Source: Streptomyces capillispiralis
GTDB taxonomy: Bacteria; Actinomycetota; Actinomycetes; Streptomycetales; Streptomycetaceae
DNA: 64,000 nucleotides
Direction of reading: 5' to 3'
Assembly: GCF_007829875.1 (NCBI RefSeq)
Contig: NZ_VIWV01000001.1
Location: 186,001 to 250,000 of the forward strand
The stretch's first letter is position 1, and the number at the start of each line of letters is the position of its first letter. The position numbers and the translations under genes were made by a program. Below the pieces are notes generated by a model that had not been told where the DNA came from, did not search any database, and worked only from the letters and a program-made list of their open reading frames with translations. Shown piece by piece: positions 6,482 through 17,036 of this stretch.

Positions 6482-9289
6482 TCAGGCGCCGGAAATGAGG
6501 GCGATGAGTTCTCGTCGCCCGGCGATCCCGAGTTTCCGGTACGAATGGGTGAGGTGCTTCTCCACGGCCCGGGAGCTGACCCCGAGGGTCTCCGCGATCT
6601 CCTGGTTCGTCAGCCCTTTGCAGGCGAAGGCGGCCACGCGGCGTTCGGTCCGGGTGAGAACGGCGTCCGGCACGGGGACGGCGGACAGGGACTGCCCCCC
6701 GCCCACGGCGGCGCGTTCCGCCAGCCACGGGGCGCCGCACGCGGTGGCGAGGGTGGCGGCCTCGCGGGCCAGTGCCTCCGACTCGACTCCCCCGCCCAGC
6801 CGTTCGGCGAGCGCGAGCAGGGCACGGGCGAGTTCCAGCTGGTTGGCGGAGCCGCGCAGCACGGCGACCGCTTGACGCAGCAGGGCCGTTCCCCTGCCGC
6901 CCTCCTCCAGACGGCCGAGCAGCCGCAGCGACCGGCCGAGGCCCACCGGGGCGCCCCACTGTTCGGCCCGGGCGTGCTCCTCCTCCGCGAGGGCACGCGC
7001 CGCGCGCAGGTCACCGAGGCGCCGGTGCACCCCGATGGCCCAGAGGCGCCAGGGGAACAGCACCGGGTTGTGCCAGCCCGCGGCCTCGAGACGACGGCCG
7101 CAGGAGCGCAGGGAGTCCAGGGCTCCGGTGAGGTCGCCGGCGGCCAGGTCCCCGGCGGCCTGCAGCAGACGCAGCATCGCGGTGACCGTCAGGCCCTGGG
7201 GGCGGATCTGCTCGGCGCGCCGGAGCACCCGCCGGGCCGGCAGGGGGTCCCTGGTCTCCAGCGCCACCATGGCGTGGGCGAGGGTGGCGAGGGTGCCGAG
7301 GCTGTGCCGGTCGGATTCGGTCATGCCGAGGGCGGTCTCGGACTGTTCGAGGGCCTGGGCGAGCCGGCCGCGGCCGATGTGGATCAGGGCCCGCTCGATG
7401 TGCACCAGCGCGTCGGCGGGCGTGGCGTGCCGTTCCCTGGCCCGGTACTCGACGGCGAGCCAGGAGTCGAGGGCCTCCACGGAGTCGGCGGCGACCATGG
7501 TGATGACCACCAGGGGAAGGGTGGACTGGACGCGGGCGGAGGTCGCGGGTTCGCGGTCGAGGACCCGTTCGGCATGGCGCACCACCTCCGCGGCCGGCAG
7601 GCTGCCGCCGAAGGTGGCGGCGACGAGCAGGGCGATGGTCAGTTCCCGCTCGCCCCCGGTCTCCAGCGGCGGTTCGGGACCCAGTCTCCTCAACCGGTCG
7701 GCGGCGTCGACGAGTTGGTGCGGGTCCTCGTAGGCGCAGTGGCGCAGCCGGGCTTCCAGGCGCAGCGCGAGGTCGCGTTCGGTCCCGGTGAGCGCCGCGG
7801 CGGGCCCCAGGTCGTCCGCGGCCTGGTGCAGCAGGTCGACGACGCCGGACGAGGCGGGCCCGAGCGGGGTGGGCGCGATGCGCAGCACCGCCGCGGCGCG
7901 GTCCCGGGGCTCCGGCAGCAGGGCCGTGGCCTGCGCGATGTGGCGTTCGCAGGCGAGCAGGTCGAAGGAGCGTTCGGCGCTGCCGAGTTCGACGAGCAGC
8001 CGGGCGCGGTCGATCCCCTGGGCGGCGCTGTCGAGCAGGGCACGGCGCAGGTAGCGGGCCGCCGCGTCGGGGGCCCCGCGGCGCAGGGCGGTGTCGGCGG
8101 CGGACCGCAGGACGTCCACGACCCAGGGCTGATGGCGGGTGACGGCGGCCATGAGCTGGGCGGCGACCTGCTCGGCGGGACGGCCCGCGCGGTACAACAG
8201 GGCGGCCGCGTCGTCGTGGAGCTGTTCGCGCTGGACCATGGTCAGGGTCGACTCGGCGGCGTCCCGCACGACGCGGTGGACGAAGCGCGGCCGGCGGTCC
8301 GAGGTGACGAGCCCGAGGGCGACGAGGGTACGCAGCGCGGCCGCGTAGCCGACGGGGTCGAGGCGGGCCAAGCCGGCGGCGTTGTCCGGGTCGGCGTGTT
8401 CACCGAGGACCGCGATGGCGGCCGCGAGGTCACGGACCGGCTGTGCCTGGGTGCGCAGGATCGCGGCGAGCCGCTCCCGCAGCAGAGAGGGACGCAACGA
8501 CCGTGCCCAGTCGGCGTGTTCGGCGAGGGGCCGCAGACCGTCGCGTTCCATGCCGAGCAGGATCGACATCAGGAACAGGGGGTTGCCGACGGAGGTCTCG
8601 TGACAGGCGCGGACGAAGACGTCGTCGCCGGGCTCGCCGAACCGTTCTGCCACCAGCAGACGGGTGGCGTCGAGGCTGAGGGAGGCGGGCCGCAGGGACT
8701 GGGTCGCGGCCTCCCTCACCTCCCGCACCAGGGTGTGGTGGGTGCGCGGATCCCCGTCCCGCAGGGCGCACACGACCACCGCGCGCAGTCCGTGCAGCCG
8801 TTTCGCCAGGTAGGTGAGCCAGCGCAGGGAGGGCACGTCGGACCACTGGAGGTCGTCGACGAGGACGAGGAGCCTGTCGTCGGCACTGACGTTGGCGAGG
8901 AGGGACAGCAGGCCGTGCAGCACCGCCTCGGTGGCCGCGACGGCCTGGTCGGCCCCGGGTGAGCCGGTGTCGTCGGCGAAGACGTGCCGGGCGAACGACG
9001 CGTGGGCGTCCATCCAGCCGGCGCGGACGTGCTCGGGCGAGACGGACAGCAGGCCCTCGAAGAGCTGCCGTACGACGCCGAAGGCGAAGTCCTGCTCCAT
9101 GGGGGCCGCGTTGGCGCGCAGCACCCGGACGTCGTCGTGACCGTCGGCGAGCGCGGGCAGCGACCGCAGCAGGGCGGACCGGCCGATGCCGAGCGGTCCG
9201 GTGACCAGTATCAGGGACGATGCTCCCCGGTCGGCGGCGGCCAGTGCCGCCTCGACCAGGGACGTTTCGGTGGTGCGTTCCAGCAGCAT
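6482..9289 (-). CDS. fscRII: LAL-family (large ATP-binding LuxR) transcriptional regulator
   Basis: 935 residues. An N-terminal AAA/STAND-type ATPase domain is followed by a long helical TPR-like middle and a C-terminal LuxR helix-turn-helix (VLTRTERRV through [11 protein letters not shown]). The Walker B region [12 protein letters not shown] is normal. Walker A reads GPLGIGRS, with Arg in place of the usual Lys. The start is the ATG at 9289, with GGAGGA 11 nt upstream inside the end of fscRIII; only 4 bp separate the fscRIII stop from this ATG, so translation is probably coupled. It is the last gene of the fscRIV-fscRIII-fscRII operon. Homologues are positive regulators of polyene production. 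Confidence 0.88.
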   Translation of the reverse strand: MLLERTTETSLVEAALAAADRGASSLILVTGPLGIGRSALLRSLPALADGHDDVRVLRANAAPMEQDFAFGVVRQLFEGLLSVSPEHVRAGWMDAHASFARHVFADDTGSPGADQAVAATEAVLHGLLSLLANVSADDRLLVLVDDLQWSDVPSLRWLTYLAKRLHGLRAVVVCALRDGDPRTHHTLVREVREAATQSLRPASLSLDATRLLVAERFGEPGDDVFVRACHETSVGNPLFLMSILLGMERDGLRPLAEHADWARSLRPSLLRERLAAILRTQAQPVRDLAAAIAVLGEHADPDNAAGLARLDPVGYAAALRTLVALGLVTSDRRPRFVHRVVRDAAESTLTMVQREQLHDDAAALLYRAGRPAEQVAAQLMAAVTRHQPWVVDVLRSAADTALRRGAPDAAARYLRRALLDSAAQGIDRARLLVELGSAERSFDLLACERHIAQATALLPEPRDRAAAVLRIAPTPLGPASSGVVDLLHQAADDLGPAAALTGTERDLALRLEARLRHCAYEDPHQLVDAADRLRRLGPEPPLETGGERELTIALLVAATFGGSLPAAEVVRHAERVLDREPATSARVQSTLPLVVITMVAADSVEALDSWLAVEYRARERHATPADALVHIERALIHIGRGRLAQALEQSETALGMTESDRHSLGTLATLAHAMVALETRDPLPARRVLRRAEQIRPQGLTVTAMLRLLQAAGDLAAGDLTGALDSLRSCGRRLEAAGWHNPVLFPWRLWAIGVHRRLGDLRAARALAEEEHARAEQWGAPVGLGRSLRLLGRLEEGGRGTALLRQAVAVLRGSANQLELARALLALAERLGGGVESEALAREAATLATACGAPWLAERAAVGGGQSLSAVPVPDAVLTRTERRVAAFACKGLTNQEIAETLGVSSRAVEKHLTHSYRKLGIAGRRELIALISGA

Positions 9290-9293
9290 GCGG

Positions 9294-12164
9294 TCAGTCG
9301 TCCTCCGTGCCTCGGGCCAGAACGCGCAGTTCGTGGCGTCCTCGGATACGCAACTTCCGGTAGACACTGCTCAGCCGCAGTTCCACGGTGCGGGTGGTGA
9401 CCGACAGCGTGGTGGCTATCTCCCGGTTGGCGAGCCCCCGGGCGGCGAGCACGGCGGCTGCCCGTTCCCCCGGTGAGAGGGACGGCCAGAGGTGCGGCGG
9501 CGCGTCCGCGGGGAACCCCGCGGCCGGGGACACCGGTGCGGACGGCTGCCGTGCGCCGACCGCGTGCGGGCCGGCGGCGCCTGCGGCCGGCGCGACGGCG
9601 GCGACGGCGTGCTCGGACCGCTCGGTGTTCTCGGCGGAGGCCAGTGCGACGACCGCGCGGGTGTAGGCGGCCCGGTCGGAGGTCCTGCCGAGGTGGTCGA
9701 CGGCCGACCGGAGCCGCTCGACGCGGTCCTCCCCCCTCATCGTGGCGAGGCAGAGCTGGGCCGTACCGATCGCGCCGGGTGCCCCCCAGCGTTCGGCGAG
9801 TCGCAGCTCCTCGTGCGCCAGCCGCAGCGCCCGGTCGGTGTCGCCGAGGGCGTGGGCGGCCTCGGCGACCCGGGAACGCCAGGGCAGCAGGGCCGGGTTG
9901 ACGCAGCCGTACTGCAGGAGCCAGCGTCCGGCGGCCCGGAAGAGGGCGGCGGCGCGGCGCGGATCGTCGTCGGTCTCCGCCAGCAGACCGCGGACGTACA
10001 GCAGATGGGCGCCGCCCACGTATTCGTCGGCCCGCTGCGGCACGGGACGCTCGGCGGCGGCACGGGCCCGCTCCACCCGGCCGTTGGCGAGGTCGGTGGC
10101 GATGCCGAGCGCCGTCCAGTACGGGTAGGACAGGGGATGCCTGCTGTCCGGGGGGAGTTCCAGATCCGCGGCGGCCACGTCGCGGGCGGCCAGGTCGGGG
10201 CGGCCCTGCCGCAACCACAGTCGGGCGCGGAGGGCGAGCACCCGCGCGGCGGCCACGGGGCGGCGTTCGCGGTGGGCCTCGGTGAACAGGGCGCACAGGT
10301 GGGTCTCGGCCTCGTCCACGTCCCCGGTGAGCAGCAGCGTGCGGCAGGCCAGCAGCCGGGGCACGGTGAGCGGGGGCCGTCCGGCGGAGCCGGGTTCCAG
10401 GGCGGCGCGGGCCAGTCGGCGGGCCTCCTCGCGGCCGGTGCCCCGCACGGCCGTCTCCCACGCGCGCACACCGCTCATGGCGGGGGTGTGCGACGCGTCG
10501 GACGGTTCGGGCGCGGGCGGGGCGGCGATCTCGGCCGGGGTGCGGCGCAGCGGCTGCGCCACCCGCAGCAGGGCGGTCAGTTCCTCGCGCCGGGCCTCGG
10601 CCTCCCGGACGGCGGCGGAGTCGGACGGTGCCGGCCGGCTGCCGTCCGGGTCGGCGGCGAGGCCGTCGGTGAGGACCTGCCAGGCGGTGTCCGTGTCGCC
10701 GCCGAGGAGATACAGGTCTGCGGCGCGGGACCGGTGGGCGGCGGCCGCCTCCCCCGGCTCCCGGATGAGGCCGTGCAGACGGCGGCCGGCGGCGACCGGC
10801 GCGATCGCCATTTCCGTGTGCGCCAGCCGGAGCAGGACGCGGGCCCGGGTCTCCGGGGCCGGCGGTTCGTCCAGGGCACGCACGAGGTAGGCGGCGGCAC
10901 GGTCGCGGTGGCCGCCGCGCAGCGCCGCGGCGGCGGCACGGCACAGGGTGTCCACCGCCCACACGGCACCGCCGGGGCGGGCCCGCAGCAGCAGTTCGCC
11001 GATGCCCTGGTCGTCGGCGGCGGCTCGGTGGGCCAGTTCGGCGGCGCGCGCGTGGAGGGCGGAGCGCTCGGCGGCGGGCATCTCCTCGACGATCCGGTCC
11101 CGTACGACGGGGCCGGTCACCCGCAGCCGGCCCTCGGACACGGTGACGAGGCCGCTGTCCAGGAGGGCGGCGCGGAGCCGGTCCTCCGGAACGGCCCCCG
11201 ATCCGGCGAGGGCGACCACCAGCGGGAAGTCGAGGAGGTCGCCGCAGACCGCGAGGGCCCGCAGGACGTCGAGGACGGCGGGGTCGCGCAGCGCGCCGAG
11301 CGCCGCGGCGGCGTGCTCGCCGGTCACCTCGGCCGCGATGACGCGGACGTGGTGCACGTGATCGGCGTCGGGGGTGTGTCCCGCCTCGGTGAAGCGGCGC
11401 AGGGTGTCGCGTACGACGGTGGGGTTGCCCCCGGTGGCGGTGGTGAGGGCGTCGATGAAGGAGCGGTCGCCGACGGTGGAGCAGACGGCGCGTACGGCGG
11501 TGCCCGTGCCGGTCCGGGTGAGGCCGGGCAGCGCCATCCGCACGGTGGTGACCGAACCGGTGAGGGGGCTGCCGGTGCACCAGTCGGGGCGGGTGTCGGT
11601 GGCGCTGCTGCTGCCGGTGAGCAGTGCCAGCGGCGCGTGCGGCAGCCGGCGCACCAGGGCCTCCAGCCAGCGCCGCGAGTCGGGGTCGAGCCGGTGGACG
11701 TCCTCCACCACCAGCAGGGTGGGCCGTTCGCGGGCCACGGTGAGCAGGCGGGACAGCCCGGGGAACCGGCCGGGCCCGTCCTGGTCGAGGAAGAGAGGAG
11801 GCAGTTGGGAGGCGAACGCCTGGTGGGCGGCGAGGAGCTGTCCGACCACGCCGAAGCGCAGATCCTGTTCCGCGGGTGTGGCGCGGGCGGTGAGGACGCG
11901 GACACCCCGGTCGGCGGCGTGCCGGACCGCCCATCGCAGCAGTTCGTTCTGTCCCGCGCCGGGCTCGCCCGTGACCGTGACCACGGCCGGGCGGCCCGCG
12001 CCCAGTTCCGCGATAACAGTGGACAGCAGTGCCTGCTCTCGGTCGCGTTCCAGGAGCAGGAGCCCGCCGGGCGACAGGACACTGTCGCCGGGGCGGTGGT
12101 CGGACCGCCGGTGGTCAAGCCGTGCGGTGTCGTCCAGGTCGCCATGTTCCCCCATGGCGCTCAC
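9294..12164 (-). CDS. fscRIII: LAL-family transcriptional regulator with degenerate Walker A
   Basis: 956 residues from a GTG at 12164 (an ATG at 12155 is equally possible). It has an ATPase-like domain, a long TPR-like region and a C-terminal LuxR helix-turn-helix ([18 protein letters not shown]). The P-loop position reads GEPGAGQNE: both the Lys and the following Ser/Thr of the GxxGxGK[ST] motif are replaced, so normal ATP hydrolysis is doubtful. The Walker B-like [11 protein letters not shown] is kept. Its GTG overlaps the fscRIV stop by 4 bp (GTGA), the usual sign of translational coupling. Confidence 0.87.
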   Translation of the reverse strand: MSAMGEHGDLDDTARLDHRRSDHRPGDSVLSPGGLLLLERDREQALLSTVIAELGAGRPAVVTVTGEPGAGQNELLRWAVRHAADRGVRVLTARATPAEQDLRFGVVGQLLAAHQAFASQLPPLFLDQDGPGRFPGLSRLLTVARERPTLLVVEDVHRLDPDSRRWLEALVRRLPHAPLALLTGSSSATDTRPDWCTGSPLTGSVTTVRMALPGLTRTGTGTAVRAVCSTVGDRSFIDALTTATGGNPTVVRDTLRRFTEAGHTPDADHVHHVRVIAAEVTGEHAAAALGALRDPAVLDVLRALAVCGDLLDFPLVVALAGSGAVPEDRLRAALLDSGLVTVSEGRLRVTGPVVRDRIVEEMPAAERSALHARAAELAHRAAADDQGIGELLLRARPGGAVWAVDTLCRAAAAALRGGHRDRAAAYLVRALDEPPAPETRARVLLRLAHTEMAIAPVAAGRRLHGLIREPGEAAAAHRSRAADLYLLGGDTDTAWQVLTDGLAADPDGSRPAPSDSAAVREAEARREELTALLRVAQPLRRTPAEIAAPPAPEPSDASHTPAMSGVRAWETAVRGTGREEARRLARAALEPGSAGRPPLTVPRLLACRTLLLTGDVDEAETHLCALFTEAHRERRPVAAARVLALRARLWLRQGRPDLAARDVAAADLELPPDSRHPLSYPYWTALGIATDLANGRVERARAAAERPVPQRADEYVGGAHLLYVRGLLAETDDDPRRAAALFRAAGRWLLQYGCVNPALLPWRSRVAEAAHALGDTDRALRLAHEELRLAERWGAPGAIGTAQLCLATMRGEDRVERLRSAVDHLGRTSDRAAYTRAVVALASAENTERSEHAVAAVAPAAGAAGPHAVGARQPSAPVSPAAGFPADAPPHLWPSLSPGERAAAVLAARGLANREIATTLSVTTRTVELRLSSVYRKLRIRGRHELRVLARGTEDD
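9301..9306 (-). promoter_or_regulatory. Ribosome site that sets the fscRII start
   Basis: GGAGGA (minus strand) lies inside the last codons of fscRIII, 11 nt before the ATG at 9289. It supports that start over an upstream GTG at 9367. Confidence 0.6.
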
Positions 12165-15100
12165 CCGGCCGGTTCGGATCCGGCGGGCCGGCCCGGTGAA
12201 CCGGGCCCGGGCGGTGAACCGTATCCGGGCGGGGCGGCGGGGCCGGGTGGCGAGCCGGGCCCCGGAGGGGCCTCCTGGCCGGGTGGAGTCGTCGTACCGG
12301 AGGAACCGATGCCCGGCAGTCCGGCCGTAGCGGACGAGGGGCCGGGTCCGGACGAGGCGCCAGGGCGGGGCGGGGCGGCGGGGCCGGGCGGGGCGGCGTC
12401 GCCGCGCAGGACGCCCGCCAGGTCGGCCCGGCGGGTGACACCGAGCTTGCGGTAGACGCTCGTGAGGTGGAGTTCGACCGTGCGCACGGTGACGAACAGC
12501 GTCTCCGCGGCCTCCCGGTTGCTCACCCCCGAGGCGACGAGGGCGGCCACCGTGCGTTCCGTGCCGGTGAGCATGTCCACCGGTGACACGGTGATTTCCC
12601 GCATGCGTCCGCCCGCCGCGACCAGTTCCTCCCGGGCCTGCCGGGCGAGCGCCGAGCAGCCGCAGCGCAGGGCGACGGCCACCGCGTCACGCAGGTGTTC
12701 GCGGGCCTCGCGCGCCGCGCCGCCGGCCAGCAGCGCCCGGCCCAGCAGCAGCAGCGCGCGGGCGTGGTCGGCTCTGGCCGGCGAGGCCGCCAGCCGGGCC
12801 ACCGCCTCCTCGAGCAGGGCGGTTCCGGCCGGGCCGGGCGTGGCGGCACCGCGGGCGAGGGCGGCGTAGCCCAACGCGCGGGCGGTGCCCCAGCGTTCGG
12901 CCAGCACGGTGCCGTGGGCCGCCGCCCGCCGGGCCTCGTCGAAGCGGCCGGACTCCGCCAGGAGGCAGGCCGCGTCCAGCCACCAGGGGGCGAGGACCGG
13001 GTTGGCCAGTCCGGCCCCGGCGAGGGAGTCGCCGCAGGCGCGCAGGATGTCGAGAGCGCCCTCGGTGTCGCCGAGCGCGCGGCGGGCCCGCGCCCTGGCC
13101 ATGAGGTACGAGTGGTACTCCCAGGCGAACTCCTCGATCCGCGGCCTCTTGACGGTGTCGAGCACCGCTTCGGCGCGTCCCGGCTCGCCGCGTTCGGTCA
13201 GGGCGAGCGCCAGGGTGGTCTGCGGCATGACGGCGCCCGCTCCCCACTCCTCCCCCTCGCAGAGGTCGACGGCCGTCTGGGCGTCCGCCATCGCCTGGGG
13301 GATGCCGCCCTGGTCGAAGTGGACGGAGGCGCGGGTGGCCAGCGCGAGGACGCAGGTCCACACGGCCGCGGTACGGCGGCTGTCGCGCAGCACGGTGTCC
13401 AGGGCGTCGAGCGCCTCACCGCTCTCGTCGGCGAGGGAGAGCGCGAGGGAGGCGGGCAGCAGGGACCACGTGCCGAGCGGTACGTCCGGTGAGCGCAGGG
13501 CGCGCCGGGCCTGCCGGACCGACTCGGCGGCGGAGCGGCCGTCCATGGCGGTGAGCACGGTGAGCATGGCGAGTTGCTGGCGCTGGGCGGGCGTGTCCCC
13601 CGGCGGCGTGGTGAGCCGGGCGGCTCGCTCGCGCACCGCGGGCAGGGTGGCCTTCTCGTCGGCGCCGACGGTCAGCAGGGCCGATTCGACCAGGGTGAGG
13701 AGTTCGCGGTCGGCGGGTTCGGGGTCGGTGCCGAGCTCGTCGGTGAGGGCGTCCAGCGCCTCGGTGAGCACGCGGGCGCCCTCGGGCGACCGCTGGACGC
13801 GCAGGCAGGTCAGTCCGAAGCGGACCGCGACCGTGGCCCGGGTGCGCACGTCACCGGCGAGGTCCATGGCCTCGCCGAGCAGGGTCAGGGAGCGGGCGGG
13901 ATCGGTCTCGGAGAGGACCGCGGCGAGCCGCATCCGGACCTCCGGCGCGTTCGGCCGGGCCCGCACGACGCGTTCCAGGTAGCGGACGGCGGCCTCGGGG
14001 GCGCCCCGCTGCTCCGCCTGCGCGGCGGCGTCCAGGAGTACGGCGGTCATCCACGGCTGGTTCGCCCGGGGCAGGAGCAGCAGCTGGCCGGCGATCTGCT
14101 CGGGGGACCGTCCGACGTCGCTGAGCAGCTGGGCGGCCCGGGTGCGCAGCGCGGTGAGGGCCGCGGGGGCGACCGTGGACAGGACCGCCGCGCGCACCAT
14201 GTCGTGCACCAGCTCGTTGCGGTCGGGCTGGACGAGGGCTGCCCGCCGCAGGATGTCGACGGCCTCCTCGGCCTGGACGACGGACACCCCGGCGAGGGCG
14301 GCGAGGTGTTCGGTCCGCTCCGGACCGAGCACGGCGAGGGCGCGGGCCATGTCACGGACCTGCTCGGGCCGGCCGTCCAGCATCTCGTGCACGGTGGAGG
14401 CGACGACCCGTCCGCCGAGTTCGGTGACCCGCCGGGCGCCGTGGTCGTCGGGGTCGACGCCGGCGAGGCGCAGCCGGTGCAGGAGCCGGTGCAGTTCCAG
14501 GGGGTTGCCGCCGGTCACGTCGGTGAGGGCGGCGACGAAGGAAGGCCGCGGCGCGTGGCCGGGGAAGGCACGGCGGGCGAGTTCCCCGACGTCCTCGGCC
14601 GGCAGTGCGGCCAGCGGCAGGGTGTGGGGCCGGTGGTGGGCCACCAGGTCGCTCAGGGCGGGCCCGGCGGCGCCGGAGTCGGTGCGCTGGGCGAGGACGA
14701 CGAGCAGGGGCATGCCGTCGGCTCGGCGCAGGAGGAAGTCCAGCCAGCGCAGGGAGCGTTCGTCGCACCGGTGGGCGTCGTCGAGGGCCAGCACCAGGGG
14801 GCGTTCCGCCATGAGGTTGGCGGCGAGCCAGTACAGACCGTTCAGGACCGGGTAGGTGGCGCCGGGGGTGCTGTCCACGTCGGCCGGATCGGGGGTGAGC
14901 GCGGGCAGGGCGTGGCGGGCGCTGCCGCGCAGCAGGGCGGCGGAACGTCCCCTGCGCGAGGTGAGGTTGAGCTGGCCGAACAGACCGCGCACACCGCTGT
15001 AGCCGATGCCCGAGTCGACCGCGCGGCAGGTTCCGTACAGCACGGTCATGCCGTCGAAGGGGCCGCCGTGGTCGAGTGCGGCCCGGAGCAGCGAGGTCTT

Positions 15101-15244
15101 GCCGACCCCCGCCGGCCCGTCGAGGACGATCATCTGGTGCTGCCCGCCCCGGGCCGCTGAGGCCCGGGCGGCAAGCGTCCCGAGGTGGGCCGAACGGCCG
15201 ACCAGGGGAAGGGACGGGCCTGCGACCCGTTCCCGGTTGGTCAC
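12161..15244 (-). CDS. fscRIV: LAL-family transcriptional regulator with Pro/Gly-rich tail
   Basis: 1027 residues. It has a canonical Walker A (GPAGVGKTS), Walker B region LVLALDDAHRCD, a long helical middle and a LuxR helix-turn-helix ending near YRKLGVTRRADLAGVL. Unlike the other two LALs, the protein continues about 80 residues past the HTH as a low-complexity Pro/Gly/Ser/Ala tail with PPGPGS-like repeats. The start is the GTG at 15244, preceded by AAGGGAG five nt away; an in-frame extension to 15334 has no support. It is the first gene of the regulatory operon and is divergent from fscMI. It is the only one of the three LALs here with an intact P-loop. Confidence 0.88.
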   Translation of the reverse strand: MTNRERVAGPSLPLVGRSAHLGTLAARASAARGGQHQMIVLDGPAGVGKTSLLRAALDHGGPFDGMTVLYGTCRAVDSGIGYSGVRGLFGQLNLTSRRGRSAALLRGSARHALPALTPDPADVDSTPGATYPVLNGLYWLAANLMAERPLVLALDDAHRCDERSLRWLDFLLRRADGMPLLVVLAQRTDSGAAGPALSDLVAHHRPHTLPLAALPAEDVGELARRAFPGHAPRPSFVAALTDVTGGNPLELHRLLHRLRLAGVDPDDHGARRVTELGGRVVASTVHEMLDGRPEQVRDMARALAVLGPERTEHLAALAGVSVVQAEEAVDILRRAALVQPDRNELVHDMVRAAVLSTVAPAALTALRTRAAQLLSDVGRSPEQIAGQLLLLPRANQPWMTAVLLDAAAQAEQRGAPEAAVRYLERVVRARPNAPEVRMRLAAVLSETDPARSLTLLGEAMDLAGDVRTRATVAVRFGLTCLRVQRSPEGARVLTEALDALTDELGTDPEPADRELLTLVESALLTVGADEKATLPAVRERAARLTTPPGDTPAQRQQLAMLTVLTAMDGRSAAESVRQARRALRSPDVPLGTWSLLPASLALSLADESGEALDALDTVLRDSRRTAAVWTCVLALATRASVHFDQGGIPQAMADAQTAVDLCEGEEWGAGAVMPQTTLALALTERGEPGRAEAVLDTVKRPRIEEFAWEYHSYLMARARARRALGDTEGALDILRACGDSLAGAGLANPVLAPWWLDAACLLAESGRFDEARRAAAHGTVLAERWGTARALGYAALARGAATPGPAGTALLEEAVARLAASPARADHARALLLLGRALLAGGAAREAREHLRDAVAVALRCGCSALARQAREELVAAGGRMREITVSPVDMLTGTERTVAALVASGVSNREAAETLFVTVRTVELHLTSVYRKLGVTRRADLAGVLRGDAAPPGPAAPPRPGASSGPGPSSATAGLPGIGSSGTTTPPGQEAPPGPGSPPGPAAPPGYGSPPGPGSPGRPAGSEPAG
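12164..12430 (-). repeat. Low-complexity Pro/Gly-coding region at the fscRIV 3' end
   Basis: Degenerate short repeats of GGGCCGGG / CCGGGCGG type encode the PPGPGS-like tail that follows the HTH of FscRIV. Confidence 0.6.
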
Positions 15245-15581
15245 GTGATCTCCCTTGCGGTCGTACTGGGGCCGGACGGAATGTCGGTGGCATCCTCCGG
15301 CGTCGCTGTATACGGGAACGCACGGTGCGCCCACCGTACAGGCAACATCAATTTCCTGGACGCGGCCGCACCGGCGCTCTTCCGCCCGGTCCCCGTCCGC
15401 GGGCGAAGTCTAAGGATTTCCCGGTTCCGGCCATGAGATCAAGGTGTGGTGCGGTCGGCGCCGCCCAGTTCGGGCCCCGGCCGACGGGCCGCACACGGAC
15501 CACTCCGTCCTGCCCGCCGGGCCGTGCCCGCGCGGGCGGCGGCGGCTTCGGCAGTCATTCGGTGAAGGTGAAAGGGCCCCC
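15245..15581. promoter_or_regulatory. Divergent fscRIV / fscMI promoter region
   Basis: 337 bp between divergent operons. It contains the fscRIV ribosome site (15250-15256), a small inverted repeat ACGGTG-CGCC-CACCGT (15322-15337) and a PimM-like operator (15410-15425). Confidence 0.7.
15410..15425 (+). promoter_or_regulatory. PimM/FscRI-like operator upstream of fscMI
   Basis: CTAAGGATTTCCCGGT matches 13 of 16 positions of the reported PimM operator consensus CTVGGGAWWTCCCBAG. It lies 157 bp upstream of the fscMI start codon. Confidence 0.6.
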
Positions 15582-16958
15582 ATGGAATCCGCCGCACGGC
15601 CGATCCTCTTCGTCGGTCTCCCCGAGAGCGGGCTGCTCAATCCGCTGCTGGTGCTGGCCGGCGAACTGGCCCGGCGTGGTGTGCCCGACCTGTGGTTCGC
15701 CACCGACGAGCACCGGCGCGAGGACGTCGAGGCGCTGTCCGCCGACTCCCCGGTGTCGTTCGCCTCGCTGGGCGAGGTGGTGTCCGAGCTGTCGGCGGTC
15801 ACCTGGGACGACGCCGTGTACCGGGAGGTCACCCAGTCGTCCCGGTTCAAGGCGCACCGCGCGGTGGTCCGGCAGTCGTACCGGCCGGCGCTCCAGGCGC
15901 GCAAGTACCGCGCGCTGGAGAAGGTGGTCGAGGAGGTGCGGCCGGCGCTGATGGTGATCGACTGCGTGAGCGGCTTCGGCGTCGACCTGGCGCTCACGCA
16001 CGGGATCCCCTACGTGCTGTCGGTGCCCTTCGTCCCGAGCAACGTGCTGACGTCGCACAACCCGTTCGGCGCGTCGTACACCCCGAAGAACTTCCCCGTC
16101 CCCAACTCCGGCCTGCCGCTGGAGATGACGCCCCGGCAACGGCTCGCCAACACACTGTTCAAGTGGCGGACACTTTTCATGTTCCTGCATCCGTCGATGG
16201 GCAAGGTGCTCAAGGAGGACGCCGCGATCCGCAAGGAGCTGGGCATCGCCCCGCCGAACGCCCTGACCCGGGTGGACGCGGCCGAGATGGTGCTGTGCTC
16301 CTCGATCCCGGAGCTGGACTACCCCTTCGACGTGCCGGAGAAGCTGCGGCTGGTGGGCGCGCTGCTGCCGCCACTGCCCGAGTGCCCGGACGACGAGGAC
16401 CTCGGCGGCTGGCTGGACCGGCAGTCGTCGGTGGTCTACATGGGCTTCGGAACCATCACCCGGCTGACCCGTGAGGAGGTCGCGGCGCTGGTGGAGGTGG
16501 CCCGCCGGATGTCGGACCGGCACCAGTTCCTGTGGAAGCTGCCGAAGGAGCAGCAGCACCTGCTGCCGCCGGCCGCCTCGCTGCCGGACAACCTGCGGGT
16601 GGAGAGCTGGGTACCGTCCCAGCTGGACGTGCTGGCCCACCCGAAGGTGTCGGTGTTCTTCTCGCACGGCGGCGGCAACGCCTACCACGAGGGCGTCTAC
16701 TTCGGTAAGCCGCAGGTGGTGCGGCCCCTGTGGGTGGACTGCTTCGACCAGGCGGTGCGCGGCCGTGACCTCGGCTTCAGCCTGACGCTGGACCGGCCGG
16801 GGACCGTCGACCCGGACGACGTCGTCGACAAGCTCACCCGGGTCGTCGAGGACCCCTCCTTCCGCGAGCGGGCGGAGCGCCTCGGCGCGCTGCAGCGGGC
16901 GGCAGGCGGGCGCAAGGCGGCGGCCGACCTGATCCTGGGCCTGCTGCCGCGGCCCTGA
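15582..16958 (+). CDS. fscMI: Mycosaminyltransferase (GT1 family)
   Basis: 458 residues, a GT-B fold UDP/GDP-glycosyltransferase of the polyene type (NysDI/AmphDI/FscMI). It transfers mycosamine to the macrolactone, probably from a GDP-sugar. The N-terminal acceptor half opens with PILFVGLPESGLLNPLLVLA. The donor-binding half holds FFSHGGGNAYHEG (His362), the region that contacts the nucleotide sugar, followed by PLWVDCFDQA. The start is the ATG at 15582, with GAAAGGG just upstream; an upstream in-frame extension to 15444 is unlikely. It is the first gene of the plus-strand biosynthetic run, and fscMII follows after 78 bp. Confidence 0.9.
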   Translation: MESAARPILFVGLPESGLLNPLLVLAGELARRGVPDLWFATDEHRREDVEALSADSPVSFASLGEVVSELSAVTWDDAVYREVTQSSRFKAHRAVVRQSYRPALQARKYRALEKVVEEVRPALMVIDCVSGFGVDLALTHGIPYVLSVPFVPSNVLTSHNPFGASYTPKNFPVPNSGLPLEMTPRQRLANTLFKWRTLFMFLHPSMGKVLKEDAAIRKELGIAPPNALTRVDAAEMVLCSSIPELDYPFDVPEKLRLVGALLPPLPECPDDEDLGGWLDRQSSVVYMGFGTITRLTREEVAALVEVARRMSDRHQFLWKLPKEQQHLLPPAASLPDNLRVESWVPSQLDVLAHPKVSVFFSHGGGNAYHEGVYFGKPQVVRPLWVDCFDQAVRGRDLGFSLTLDRPGTVDPDDVVDKLTRVVEDPSFRERAERLGALQRAAGGRKAAADLILGLLPRP

Positions 16959-17036
16959 CGCCCGGCCGCCGGCCCCTGCTCCCGAGTGACCGCCCTTCCC
17001 TTCCGGTTATCGCACGCACCATCGCAGCGAGGACGC

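Noticed and set aside
5302..15244. bldA (TTA) control of the regulators
   Set aside because: Reading the regulator genes by eye I noticed no in-frame TTA; a codon count would confirm it.
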